A stretch of 64,000 nucleotides of DNA from an uncultured Lachnospiraceae bacterium (GCA_910584725.1 CAJUBE010000003.1:124001-188000); one strand, 5' to 3'. Shown: positions 6,679-14,533, counted from the first letter of the stretch. Translations and numbers: made by a program. The notes: generated from the sequence alone by a model not told the origin.

Positions 6679-6987
6679 TTATGCTATAACTTTGTCGCTT
6701 TCTTCTTCCGCTTCTTGAAAAATTATTATTGCTTTTGTTTTTTCTTTCGTTCCGTATGCGTGCGGTAGGTTTATAAGTTCTATTTTACAACTCCCGCTCC
6801 ATTCGTTTCTGGCTACGTCTTCGATCGAGTTAAAAGTTATTGTGTCGCCGCTCGTAATATCTATTATCTGTACTTCCTTAACCCCTTTATTGACATATGC
6901 TTCAATGATAGATAATTTTAATTCTGCAATCGTGAGTTCCCTTGTTTCTACCTTTCTTTCTCTGTAACCTAATTTTTTTAACTTCAT
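6679..6987 (-). CDS. Hypothetical element protein, 102 aa
   Basis: ATG at 6987 follows AGAAAGGCGGG. Soluble alpha/beta protein: an N-terminal helix (ELTIAELKLSIIEAYVNKG), then alternating strands (VQIIDITSGDTITF, CKIELINL, KAIIIFQEAEE). No family recognised. It is the first gene behind the promoter-operator module at 7044-7090. Confidence 0.65.
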   Translation of the reverse strand: MKLKKLGYRERKVETRELTIAELKLSIIEAYVNKGVKEVQIIDITSGDTITFNSIEDVARNEWSGSCKIELINLPHAYGTKEKTKAIIIFQEAEEESDKVIA

Positions 6988-7043
6988 TTCTTTTCCCGCC
7001 TTTCTTTTTATTTGTGTGTGGTTTATTTCCTTTCGGTAATTAT

Positions 7044-7090
7044 ACTATATCACATATTGCGCAATATGTCAACGCATATTATGTAATATG
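7044..7090 (-). promoter_or_regulatory. Promoter with two palindromic operators (module A)
   Basis: Minus strand TTGACA (7067-7072), 17-bp spacer, TATAGT (7044-7049). An exact 18-bp palindrome ACATATTGCGCAATATGT (7052-7069) fills the spacer, and a second near-palindrome CATATTATGTAATATG lies at 7075-7090. Confidence 0.8.
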
Positions 7091-7289
7091 TATAATTTTT
7101 TTCATAAAGAAAAAACGACGGTTTCCCGTCGCCTGCTGTCCGCTTATTTTTTTTGCATTCTTCTAATGTTCTGCACAATGATTTTATAATACCCTCGCCC
7201 GTCAATTTCTCCATTATAATTTCTTCGATACAAATAGCGAAATAAAATACCGTCCCCGCTCCGATCAAACATAAAATACCTACCCCCAT
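7050..7289 (-). CDS. Small membrane-anchored ORF that runs into a terminator
   Basis: ATG at 7289 follows AGGGGGCGAATT. Residues about 3-21 form a transmembrane helix (GILCLIGAGTVFYFAICI), followed by a soluble helix with KLTGEGIIKSLCRTLEE. The frame has no stop before the hairpin and T-run at 7110-7131, so the message probably ends inside the frame. The formal 79-aa product would extend through the terminator and into module A, which is unlikely to be used. Confidence 0.4.
   Translation of the reverse strand: MGVGILCLIGAGTVFYFAICIEEIIMEKLTGEGIIKSLCRTLEECKKNKRTAGDGKPSFFLYEKNYTYYIICVDILRNM
7110..7131 (-). terminator. Terminator ending the 7769-7289 operon
   Basis: Minus strand CGACGG, GAAA loop, CCGTCG, then six T. 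Confidence 0.8.
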
Positions 7290-7299
7290 AATTCGCCCC

Positions 7300-7533
7300 C
7301 TATTCTGCTGCCCCTTCTCCGCTGTTTAATTCCCTGTCGATCGCCGCGTTGATAAATTCATTCACGCTTTGTCCCGCTGCAGCTGCCGCCGCCTTCAAGC
7401 GCTCTTTTTTGCCCTTTGGCATAACTAAATTTATTCGGTCGTACTTTTTACGGTTAAAATCGTTTTGGTATGCTATTTGGTTGAATACGGGCTTCTCCTG
7501 CCCTGCTGCCGTCGCTTCGTCCTTCTTCTTCAT
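7300..7533 (-). CDS. Ribbon-helix-helix DNA-binding protein, 77 aa
   Basis: ATG at 7533 follows AGAAAGGAAGCGG and overlaps the upstream stop (ATGA). After a flexible N-terminus comes the RHH core at about residues 30-70: a strand YDRINLVMPKG, helix KERLKAAAAAAG, turn QS, helix VNEFINAAIDRELN. This is the Arc/MetJ/ParD-like fold. It is a candidate ligand for the twin palindromes at 7052 and 7852, as RHH proteins usually bind short palindromes near their own promoters. Confidence 0.75.
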   Translation of the reverse strand: MKKKDEATAAGQEKPVFNQIAYQNDFNRKKYDRINLVMPKGKKERLKAAAAAAGQSVNEFINAAIDRELNSGEGAAE

Positions 7534-7769
7534 GCTCCCGCCCCCGCTTCCTTTCTGTTTCTCTCTGTCTGCTTCTCTAATATCATTTCTAACATTTCGT
7601 CTATTTTACTTTGTATTCTGTCTATTTTGTTTTGCAGTTCTCCGTTTTTGTCGCCGTCTCTACTCTGTTTTTCCGAAAGTTCGCCGACCTTTCTTGAATA
7701 TATTGCTATTCTTACCGCCGCATCATATTCACTCATTTTTTCTATCGCTTCGTTTCCTACTTTTTCCAT
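7530..7769 (-). CDS. Small coiled-coil protein, 79 aa
   Basis: ATG at 7769 follows AAAGAAAGGCGGG; the longer frame to 7853 would include the promoter. Begins MEKVGNEAIEKMSEYDAAVR, then a long coiled coil (LQNKIDRIQSKIDEMLEMIL) and a basic tail. First gene behind module B; it overlaps the RHH gene start. Function unknown. Confidence 0.65.
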   Translation of the reverse strand: MEKVGNEAIEKMSEYDAAVRIAIYSRKVGELSEKQSRDGDKNGELQNKIDRIQSKIDEMLEMILEKQTERNRKEAGAGA

Positions 7770-7843
7770 ATTTTCCCGCCTTTCTTTGTGTGGCTTGCGG
7801 TTTCCCGACCTGCCGTGTGGTTTATTTCCCTTTCGATAATTAT

Positions 7844-7890
7844 AACATATCACATATTGCGCAATATATCAATACATATTATGTAATATA
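7844..7890 (-). promoter_or_regulatory. Promoter with two palindromic operators (module B)
   Basis: Minus strand TTGATA (7867-7872), 17-bp spacer, TATGTT (7844-7849). The near-palindrome at 7852-7869 and the one at 7875-7890 match module A with only a few differences. Confidence 0.75.
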
Positions 7891-7910
7891 TTAAAATTTT
7901 TTCACGCAAG

Positions 7911-7942
7911 GAAAAACGCCCGCCGCTTTCGCGGTTGGCGTT
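7911..7942 (-). terminator. Terminator at the element edge, downstream of the miaB fragment
   Basis: Minus strand AACGCC...GGCGTT stem with GAAA loop and TTTTTC. It precedes the in-frame TGA of the truncated miaB frame. Confidence 0.75.
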
Positions 7943-7988
7943 TGCAAAATCCTTTATTTATGCTGCGTTGTGTTGTCTCGGGTTCGGT

Positions 7989-7997
7989 GTTCATCTG
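7989..7997. other. Right attachment junction (att) in miaB
   Basis: MiaB-like coding sequence ends at the codons Gln-Met-Asn (CAGATGAAC on the minus strand). The exact 2-bp core cannot be placed from one junction. Confidence 0.6.
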
Positions 7998-8259
7998 ACA
8001 GCCGAAAGTCACCACGCAGGCCTTCGGAAACCGTCCGTGCTCCACCTGAAAGGCCGAGACATATACGCGGCATTTTTCAATGTATTCTTCCTGCCGCTCC
8101 CGCTCTTTGGCGGATGTACTCACATTTATATCCATTTCATCATACATTTTCTCTTGACTTTTTTCCTTCCCATCATATAATCGAATAAAGAAATGAGTTT
8201 TTTACCGTACAGCTTTTAGTGCAAGCGGGGTACTCGTTTCTTTTTTATGTCCCTGACGT

Positions 8260-9123
8260 TTAAATTTTCTTGGAACATGCCAGCGCAAGCGATCCCGGTC
8301 CGATATGACAGGCGATGCTCAAAGAAAGCGGATCCATGTGCACGTCAAAGCCCGGAAACGCCTGCAGCACCTGCTCCTTAAACTGCTCCGCCGCCGTTCT
8401 GTCATAAGTGTAGGCGATCTGCAGCCAGATATTGTCGGCCGAAACACCGCCGAATCGTTTCTCCATGTCCGCCTTGATCGCGTTTATCATAATCGTCTTA
8501 CCCTGAGAGACTGTCCTTGCCTTTGCAAACGCATCCAGCTTCTCACCCTGAATCTGCAAGACGGGCTTTAGCCTTAAAATCGTGCCGAGCGCGGCCGCCG
8601 CAGGTGTGATCCTGCCGCCCTTTTTCAGATAGTACAGCGTATCCAGCATGATGTAAATGCTGGAATTGAACTTATCCTCCTCCAGAAATTCCCGGATCGC
8701 GGCGGCATCCATCCCCCGCTCGATTAAGACAAGCGCGTCAAGCGCCGACTGCCTCTGTGTCACGGATATCCGCTGGTTGTTGACCACCTGCACCCTGCCG
8801 TCATAGTTCTCCGCCAGCATACGCGCGCTCTGGCAGGAACCGCTCAGGCCGCTGGACATGGGTATATGCACAATCTCATCATAGGTTTCCAGCAGTTCGT
8901 CCCAGAGCTTCATCACCGCCTCCGGGCTGGGCTGGCTTGTAATCACATTCGCATTCTCGGCAAGCCGTTCATAAAACTGCTCCTGCGTCAGCGTGATATC
9001 CTCAAAAAAGGTCTCCTCATTGATCATAAACGGCATAGGAAGCACATAAAGCCCCATCTCCTTCGCCTGAGACTGCGTAATGCCGCTGTTACTGTCTGTC
9101 ACAACTGCGATTTTCTTATCCAT
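8260..9123 (-). CDS. DegV family fatty-acid-binding protein (FakB-like)
   Basis: 287 aa from ATG 9123, which follows GGAAAGAGG; further upstream frame is leader. It has the DegV hallmarks: VTDSNSGIT at the N-terminus, TSQPSP, the fatty-acid-carboxylate loop HIPMSSGLSGSCQSA, GGRITPAAAALG and HIGPGSLA near the end. DegV/FakB proteins hold a fatty acid for phosphorylation by FakA. A FakA-like gene lies two genes upstream (11401-13089), which fits. It lies just upstream of the interrupted miaB in the same direction. Confidence 0.92.
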   Translation of the reverse strand: MDKKIAVVTDSNSGITQSQAKEMGLYVLPMPFMINEETFFEDITLTQEQFYERLAENANVITSQPSPEAVMKLWDELLETYDEIVHIPMSSGLSGSCQSARMLAENYDGRVQVVNNQRISVTQRQSALDALVLIERGMDAAAIREFLEEDKFNSSIYIMLDTLYYLKKGGRITPAAAALGTILRLKPVLQIQGEKLDAFAKARTVSQGKTIMINAIKADMEKRFGGVSADNIWLQIAYTYDRTAAEQFKEQVLQAFPGFDVHMDPLSLSIACHIGPGSLALACSKKI

Positions 9124-9142
9124 AATCATCCTCTTTCCATTG

Positions 9143-9239
9143 CGGAAAATGCTGCTTTTTAGCATTCTCCCGAGTGAGACTTAGTTCTTCTTGGCGTCCC
9201 GTCCTATGGCGGGACGTCTTTAGAAGAACTTCTCACTCT
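9143..9239. repeat. Palindromic repeat family 1, divergent copy
   Basis: A hairpin of AAAATGCT / AGCATTCT type is followed by an outer stem GAGTGAGA / TCTCACTC enclosing AGTTCTTCT / AGAAGAACT. Here the inner loop is replaced by CGTCCCG...CGGGACG. Lies in the degV leader, after recG. Confidence 0.7.
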
Positions 9240-9260
9240 GTTCTCCCACTCAGTGTAACG

Positions 9261-11390
9261 TCAGATACTCCTAAAGTCAACCTCATTTATCCCCTGCAGA
9301 GTCAGCGATCTCTTAAGCGCCGCGTACTCTTCCCCGGAAAGCGCCGCATCCTCGGCAAGCACTCTGTCAGCCCACTCGCTTGCGTTCTGCAGAACGGCCG
9401 CATCACGATAGATATCTCCCAGCGCAAACTGCAGATCCCCGCTCTGTCTGATCCCGAAAAGGTCTCCCGGTCCCCGAAGCGCCAGATCCTTGCCGGCGAT
9501 ATAGAAGCCGTCGTTTGATTCATTCAGGATTTTCAGACGTTCCATCGTCTCCGGCCGTTCCGATTTGCTGATAAAGATACAATAGGACTGCTTGTCGCCG
9601 CGCCCCACCCGGCCTCTGAGCTGGTGAAGCTGGGCCAGCCCGAACCGCTCCGCGTTCTCCACAAGCATTACCGTAGCGTTCGGCACGTTGATCCCTACCT
9701 CAATCACCGTGGTGGACACAAGCACGTCAATATGATGTGCCTCAAAAGCCTCCATAATACGCGTTTTCTCCGCCGGGCGCATCCTGCCGTGCAGCGTCTC
9801 TATACGTATGGCCGGAGATACCGCGCTCCTAAGCTTCTTCGCGTAGGAAGCCACGTCCTCCAGCTCCTGCTCTTCTCCCTCTTCCACCATGGGACAGATC
9901 ACATAGACCTGACGGCCTTGCGCCACTTCCTTCTCAATAAATTTATAGGCGGTATTCCGATAGGACGTATTCACCACGCAGTTTTTGATGGGCAGTCTGT
10001 CCGCCGGCAGCTCGTCCAGCACGGAAATCTGCAGATCCCCGTACAAAATGATGGCCAGCGTCCGGGGGATGGGTGTCGCGCTCATAACGAGTACATGAAC
10101 CGCCGACTCCCCGTTGCGCGAAGCATCTCCCGTCCTGACAGCCGCACCGCCCGCCTCAGAAACGGTACTTTCCGTCTCAGAACGTATACCGCCCTTCTCC
10201 GCCAGCGTTTCCCGCTGTCTCACCCCGAAGCGGTGCTGTTCGTCCGTGATGACAAGGGAAAGGCTTTTGTAAGCCACCTTCTCCTGAATCAAGGCGTGGG
10301 TGCCGATCACGATATCCGCCTCCCCGCTCTCGATCTTCGCATAGATTTCCCGCCTGTCCTTTGCAGTGACCGATCCGGTCAAAAGAACGGGATGAAGCTG
10401 CAAGCCGTGTTCCTTATTTAATTTCTGCAAACTCTCATAATGTTGTCTGGCCAGCACTTCCGTTGGGGCCATCAAGGCGCCCTGAAAGCCGTTGGCTGCG
10501 CACATGATCAGGGAAAGAAACGCTAAGATCGTCTTGCCGGATCCCACATCCCCCTGCACCAGCCTGTTCATGGCATATTCGGAAGTCAGATCCGACCTAA
10601 TTTCCGTCCACACCTTCTGTTGGGCCTTCGTCAGCCGGTAAGGCAGCGCCTCAATCAACCGCTCTGTCTGCGCCACCTCAATCATAGGGCGCACACTCCT
10701 CATCCGCTCGTTGGACTCCCGCATCCTGCGAAGCGTCAGGATAAAGCGGAAAAACTCGTCAAACACAAGCCTTCTTCTGGCGGCGAGAAGCGTCTCCCTC
10801 CCGGTGGGGAAATGCATCTGCTCCACCGCCTCCCGATAGGACGGAAACCCTTCCGCCGCCCGGATTCTTTCGGGGAGAGGGTCATCTGACAGATCCACCA
10901 GACTGATCGCCTGCTTTACCGCTTTTGTGATGGCATTGTTGGTCAGCCCTTTTGTGGTGGCATAGCGGGGCTGCATACAGTCCGTCAGTTTCCCGTACTC
11001 CTCCGGCTTGTAAATCCGCGCCTGCTCCATCACATACCTGTCTTTCCTGCGGTGCAGACACCCCCTGAAAATATAGGGCTGTCCGCGCTTCAGGCTGTTT
11101 TTCAGATAGGGCATGTTAAAATAGGTCATATGGAGGCTTCCGCCCTCACAGGACACCTCAAAGGTAGTGACGGAAAGTCCTCTCACATGTCTCGTCGCCA
11201 CATTGCCGGGAAGACGCCCTTCCACCGCAATGATCTCCTCGACGGGCGCCTGATCCAGAGGAACCGGATCCGAAAACTGCTCATAATCCCTAGGGTAATA
11301 GGATACCAGCTCCTCCGCCGTATATACATGCAATTTTTCAAAGAGGGCGGCGGTTTTTTCACCGACGCCCTTCAAAGTCCTGATATCCAT
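9261..11390 (-). CDS. recG: ATP-dependent DNA helicase RecG
   Basis: 709 aa from ATG 11390 (MDIRTLKGVGEKTAALFEKL, the wedge-domain HhH start). An OB-like wedge comes first, then the helicase core with Walker A GDVGSGKT, DEQHRFG (motif II), SATPIPRTLA (motif III), and STTVIEVGINVPNA and QLHQLRGRVGRG (motifs V-VI). RecG remodels stalled forks and Holliday junctions. Oddity: about 25 extra residues rich in Ser, Gly, Glu and Ala sit between the DEQHRFG and SATP motifs. It follows the FakA-like gene by 10 bp. Confidence 0.97.
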   Translation of the reverse strand: MDIRTLKGVGEKTAALFEKLHVYTAEELVSYYPRDYEQFSDPVPLDQAPVEEIIAVEGRLPGNVATRHVRGLSVTTFEVSCEGGSLHMTYFNMPYLKNSLKRGQPYIFRGCLHRRKDRYVMEQARIYKPEEYGKLTDCMQPRYATTKGLTNNAITKAVKQAISLVDLSDDPLPERIRAAEGFPSYREAVEQMHFPTGRETLLAARRRLVFDEFFRFILTLRRMRESNERMRSVRPMIEVAQTERLIEALPYRLTKAQQKVWTEIRSDLTSEYAMNRLVQGDVGSGKTILAFLSLIMCAANGFQGALMAPTEVLARQHYESLQKLNKEHGLQLHPVLLTGSVTAKDRREIYAKIESGEADIVIGTHALIQEKVAYKSLSLVITDEQHRFGVRQRETLAEKGGIRSETESTVSEAGGAAVRTGDASRNGESAVHVLVMSATPIPRTLAIILYGDLQISVLDELPADRLPIKNCVVNTSYRNTAYKFIEKEVAQGRQVYVICPMVEEGEEQELEDVASYAKKLRSAVSPAIRIETLHGRMRPAEKTRIMEAFEAHHIDVLVSTTVIEVGINVPNATVMLVENAERFGLAQLHQLRGRVGRGDKQSYCIFISKSERPETMERLKILNESNDGFYIAGKDLALRGPGDLFGIRQSGDLQFALGDIYRDAAVLQNASEWADRVLAEDAALSGEEYAALKRSLTLQGINEVDFRSI

Positions 11391-11400
11391 AAATGTCCGC

Positions 11401-13089
11401 TTATTCCGCCGAAATGATATAGTAGTAAATCGGCTGTCCGCCGTACTGCAGTTCGATGTCGCAGTCGGGATACCTCTCCCCGATCTGTTCACGCAGCTTC
11501 CCGGCGTCCTCCTCCGCGATCTCTTCGCCGTAGTAAATGCTGATCAGCTCCTTCTCCTCCGTCATCATGGCGCCTACCATATTGAGCGCCACCGAAGAAA
11601 TCGCCGTTCCCACGGAAAGAATACCGTGATCGCCAAGCCCCATGAAATCTCCTTGCCTGATCTCCTGCCCGTCGATGTTTGTATCACGCACCGCGTAGGT
11701 AACCTGCCCCGTGGCAACCGCCTTCATCTCCGAGACCATAGTCTCCGCGTTCTCCTCAGCCGACAAGCCCGGCACATAATTGATCACCGCCGTGATGCCC
11801 TGCGGAACGGTTTTGGTAGGAATCACAACAATTTTCTTGTCTTTCACGAGGGACTGCGCCTGATTGGCCGCCAGAATGATATTTTTGTTGTTCGGCAGGA
11901 TGAAGATCGTGTCCGCGTTCACCTTGTCGATCGCGTTTAACATGTCTTCCGTGCTTGGATTCATGGTCTGACCGCCTTCGATAATATAATCGACGCCCAG
12001 CCCCTTAAAGATCTCCGCTATGCCATCCCCCACGGAGACCGCAATAAAGCCTACATCCTTCTTCGGCCCCGGCAGATCATCCTCCTCGACAGGTTTTTCC
12101 TCCTGTTTGGACATGCGGAACAGCTTTTCCTGATGTTCAAGCCGCATATTGTCAATTTTCATATTGGAGAGCGCACCGTACTTTAATGCCTTCTGAATCG
12201 CCAGACCGGGATCATTGGTATGTACGTGCACCTTTACCACGTCCTCGTCCGCAACCACTACAATGGAATCTCCGATGGACTCCAGATACGCCTTAAAATC
12301 CATCTCTGTCTTGATATTAAACACCTTGTTTAACATGATGATAAACTCGGTGCAATAGCCGAATTTGATCTCTGCGTTCGCCTGCGCCTCGTAGCCTGCC
12401 GCCCCAGCCGCCTGATCGGGAACCGCCGCCGCTGTCTTCTCCACCGTCAGGTCGATCTCTTTCCCGAGATAAGCGTCATAAGCGCCCTTCAACACCTGCA
12501 TCAGCCCTTGACCGCCCGAGTCAACCACGCCTGCCTGCTTTAACACCGGCAAAAGCTCCGGCGTCTGCAAAAGCACCTCGTCCGCGTGGGCAATCACCTG
12601 CCCAAGAAAATCAGACATATCCGTAACGCCCGCATCTGCAAGCTCTCTCGCCTTGGCTGCGCCGCCCTTGGCTACCGTGAGAATGGTGCCCTCCTTGGGC
12701 TTCATAACTGCCTTGTAAGCCGTCTCCACCGCCTTCTCAAAGGCAGCTGCAAGTACGGGAACCGTGATGTCCTGACATTCTTTCACGCCTTTCGTAAAGC
12801 CGCGAAAAAGCTGGGACAAAATAACGCCCGAGTTTCCTCTCGCCCCTCTTAAGGATCCGGAGGAGATCGCTTTACAAAGGGATGTCATGTCGATATCCCC
12901 CATATCATAAAGGGCGGACACCTCTCTGGCTGCCGCCATAATCGTCATCGTCATATTCGTGCCCGTATCGCCGTCCGGCACGGGGAACACGTTCAACTCA
13001 TTGATCCACTCTTTTTTGCTCTCAAGATTTTTCGCTCCGGCCAAAAACATTCTGGCCATCAGGCCGGCATCTATCGTATTTGAATCCAC
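11401..13089 (-). CDS. fakA: DAK2-domain fatty acid kinase-like protein (YloV/FakA)
   Basis: 562 aa from a GTG at 13089 after GGGAGGATCAAATAA. The N-terminal DhaL/DAK2 kinase domain (about 1-200) contains the Mg-ATP motif NVFPVPDGDTGTNM and SLRGARGNSGVILSQ. A middle domain with VHVHTNDPG follows, and the C-terminal part (about 310-560) is DegV-like. FakA phosphorylates fatty acids bound to FakB/DegV proteins for lipid synthesis. Position after asp23 and before recG and degV matches the common Firmicutes order. Confidence 0.93.
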   Translation of the reverse strand: MDSNTIDAGLMARMFLAGAKNLESKKEWINELNVFPVPDGDTGTNMTMTIMAAAREVSALYDMGDIDMTSLCKAISSGSLRGARGNSGVILSQLFRGFTKGVKECQDITVPVLAAAFEKAVETAYKAVMKPKEGTILTVAKGGAAKARELADAGVTDMSDFLGQVIAHADEVLLQTPELLPVLKQAGVVDSGGQGLMQVLKGAYDAYLGKEIDLTVEKTAAAVPDQAAGAAGYEAQANAEIKFGYCTEFIIMLNKVFNIKTEMDFKAYLESIGDSIVVVADEDVVKVHVHTNDPGLAIQKALKYGALSNMKIDNMRLEHQEKLFRMSKQEEKPVEEDDLPGPKKDVGFIAVSVGDGIAEIFKGLGVDYIIEGGQTMNPSTEDMLNAIDKVNADTIFILPNNKNIILAANQAQSLVKDKKIVVIPTKTVPQGITAVINYVPGLSAEENAETMVSEMKAVATGQVTYAVRDTNIDGQEIRQGDFMGLGDHGILSVGTAISSVALNMVGAMMTEEKELISIYYGEEIAEEDAGKLREQIGERYPDCDIELQYGGQPIYYYIISAE

Positions 13090-13105
13090 TTATTTGATCC
13101 TCCCT

Positions 13106-13465
13106 CTAATCAATTACTCTCACACCTTCTACAAAAATATTGATCTTTTCCACTTCTATTCCGGCGAACTCCTCTACTTTATATTTCACACTGTCGATCA
13201 GATTATCCGCCACCGCCAGAATACTTACGCCGTAGGACACAATAATATGAAAATTGATGGTGAGCTTATTGTTGTTCAAAAGAACCTGTATACCGCGCGT
13301 CATGCTGTCCTTTTTCAAAAGTTTAACCAGCCCGTCCCTGACGCTCATGCTCGCCATACCGACCACACCGAAACACTCCATCGCGGCATTTCCCGCAAAC
13401 TGCGCGATCACTTCCTGATCGATCGAAATGTTTCCCATATGGGTATCCATTGAAGAGACTTTCAT
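13106..13465 (-). CDS. Asp23/Gls24 family protein
   Basis: 119 aa from ATG 13465 after AGGAGGT. It begins with a short tail and the family pattern GNISIDQEVIAQFAGNAAMECFGVVGM, then alternating strands (LTINFHIIVSYGVSILAVADNL) and a KINIFVEGVRV end. Members associate with the cell envelope and stress response. Encoded 16 bp before the FakA-like gene, which is the usual pair. Confidence 0.93.
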   Translation of the reverse strand: MKVSSMDTHMGNISIDQEVIAQFAGNAAMECFGVVGMASMSVRDGLVKLLKKDSMTRGIQVLLNNNKLTINFHIIVSYGVSILAVADNLIDSVKYKVEEFAGIEVEKINIFVEGVRVID

Positions 13466-13566
13466 AGACTACCTCCTAATCCTCTTTTATGACTCGCAAA
13501 CCTAATAATAACATTATACCCCGATATCATAAAAAAAGAAACCGAAAAAATTTCTGCAATTTATAC

Positions 13567-13595
13567 TTGCATTCTCTTCCACTTTCTGCTATTAT
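13567..13595 (+). promoter_or_regulatory. rpmB promoter
   Basis: TTGCAT, 17-bp spacer, TATTAT, leaving a roughly 95-nt leader. Confidence 0.7.
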
Positions 13596-13610
13596 ACAAA
13601 TGTTGCAAAA

Positions 13611-13649
13611 ATCGAACACGTTCGATTACGAGGATCGCTTCGCGACCTC
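13611..13649 (+). promoter_or_regulatory. Two hairpins in the rpmB leader
   Basis: ATCGAAC/GTTCGAT (13611-13626) and GAGG-TCGC/GCGA-CCTC (13630-13649) lie between promoter and ribosome site. They may serve autogenous control or RNA stability; inferred only. Confidence 0.5.
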
Positions 13650-13696
13650 GGTACGATATTAAAAAAATAATTCTCAATTCGTTAGGAGGTGCGAAA

Positions 13697-13882
13697 ATGG
13701 CTAAATGTGATATTTGTGGTAAGGGCGCTCATTTCGGAAATAACGTCAGCCATTCTCATAGAAGATCCAACAGAATCTGGAATTCCAACATTCAGAATGT
13801 AAAGTGCAAGGTGAATGGCGGAAACAAGCGGCTGCATGTGTGCACTCGCTGTCTGAGATCCGGCGCTGTAGAGCGCGCATAA
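13697..13882 (+). CDS. rpmB: Ribosomal protein L28
   Basis: 61 aa from an ATG after GTTAGGAGGTGCG. Sequence matches bL28 throughout: AKCDICGKGAHFGNNVSHSH, the RRSNRIWNSNIQ segment and the C-terminal CTRCLRSGAVERA. The zinc-binding Cys pairs CxxC are kept, so it is the zinc-containing form. It is a single-gene unit with its own promoter and terminator, divergent from asp23. Confidence 0.98.
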   Translation: MAKCDICGKGAHFGNNVSHSHRRSNRIWNSNIQNVKCKVNGGNKRLHVCTRCLRSGAVERA

Positions 13883-13910
13883 GTTTATTTTGTAAAACAT
13901 AGTTTGAAAG

Positions 13911-13940
13911 AAAGAGTCGGTAATGTCCGACTCTTTTTCT
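13911..13940 (+). terminator. rpmB terminator
   Basis: AGAGTCGG / CCGACTCT with TAATGT loop and a run of T. Confidence 0.9.
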
Positions 13941-13987
13941 TTTTCACAAATTTAATTCTCTGATGATAGAAAAATAGCAGGCGCACC

Positions 13988-14533
13988 CTACGCCTGCTTA
14001 TATTTCTCATATTCCCTTTTCAGATGATCATACTCCCTGTTGATCCGCTGGATGATCTCCGTGTCCCCTGCCAGGTTGTCCGGATGGAAAATCTTTGTCA
14101 GGTCCTTATACCGCTTCTTGAGCGTCAGAATATTTTTAACGCCCCGGAAAAAGACGCTTGTCTCCGTGTAAACATCATAAAGGCCGTGCTCTTCCATGAG
14201 CTCCTTCTCCGCCGCAAGCCTTGCCCACTCTTTGTCAAGCCTTCTGCGGTCCATATCCAGTTTCCGGAATCCGTCCTTAATGATCTCCAGTTTTTCATCC
14301 ACGAGACGACTGTCCTTCCGAATCCTCTCCTGCTCCGCATTCATTTTCCGGTTCAGACCCTTCATTTCCTCTTTAAACTGGTCTTTCTCCTGTTCAAACT
14401 TCTCCTGCTTTTCTTCTAACTCCGCGGAAGCCATCATGATTCTGATATTCTCTTTAAACAGCCACGCCTTTAATTCCTGCAAAACCTTTTCCGTCTGCTC
14501 TTTTTCAAGAAGTATTTGTTCCATGTTTTCCAT
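13988..14533 (-). CDS. Coiled-coil protein with C-terminal J-domain
   Basis: 181 aa from ATG 14533, which follows TTGAGGATTACG. Residues about 1-120 form an uninterrupted charged coiled coil. The last 50 residues form a J-domain: LKKRYKDLTKIFHPDNLAGD contains the HPD tripeptide needed to stimulate DnaK-type ATPase. No Gly/Phe or zinc region, so this is a class-III J-protein. Partner and cargo unknown. Confidence 0.75.
   Translation of the reverse strand: MENMEQILLEKEQTEKVLQELKAWLFKENIRIMMASAELEEKQEKFEQEKDQFKEEMKGLNRKMNAEQERIRKDSRLVDEKLEIIKDGFRKLDMDRRRLDKEWARLAAEKELMEEHGLYDVYTETSVFFRGVKNILTLKKRYKDLTKIFHPDNLAGDTEIIQRINREYDHLKREYEKYKQA

Larger units (their letters stand above)
1..7994. mobile_element. 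Right part of a serine-integrase prophage/integrative element inserted in miaB
   Basis: The block holds a large serine recombinase, a phage-type repressor with a divergent operator region, and many genes of 45-160 codons. Codon use and gene style differ from the chromosome to the right. Its right limit is set by the truncated miaB reading frame: conserved MiaB sequence stops after the codons for GCQMN at about 7989. The left limit is outside the window. No capsid, terminase or conjugation gene is visible here, so prophage and integrative element remain open. Confidence 0.85.
7902..8147 (-). pseudogene. miaB: miaB 5' fragment, interrupted by the element
   Basis: From the ATG at 8147 the first 53 residues match the N-terminus of MiaB, the radical-SAM tRNA-2-methylthio-N6-dimethylallyladenosine synthase. 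Key residues are ACVVTFGCQMN, where the Cys is the first auxiliary-cluster ligand. Normal MiaB continues with RDSEK and about 400 more residues. Here the frame switches to unrelated sequence and stops after 28 codons. The radical-SAM and TRAM domains are absent, so this product cannot work. The 3' part should lie at the other end of the element, left of the window. Confidence 0.85.

Noticed and set aside
7960..8010. tRNA gene as the attachment site
   Set aside because: No cloverleaf or GGTTCGAATCC-type T-arm; the junction falls in the miaB frame.
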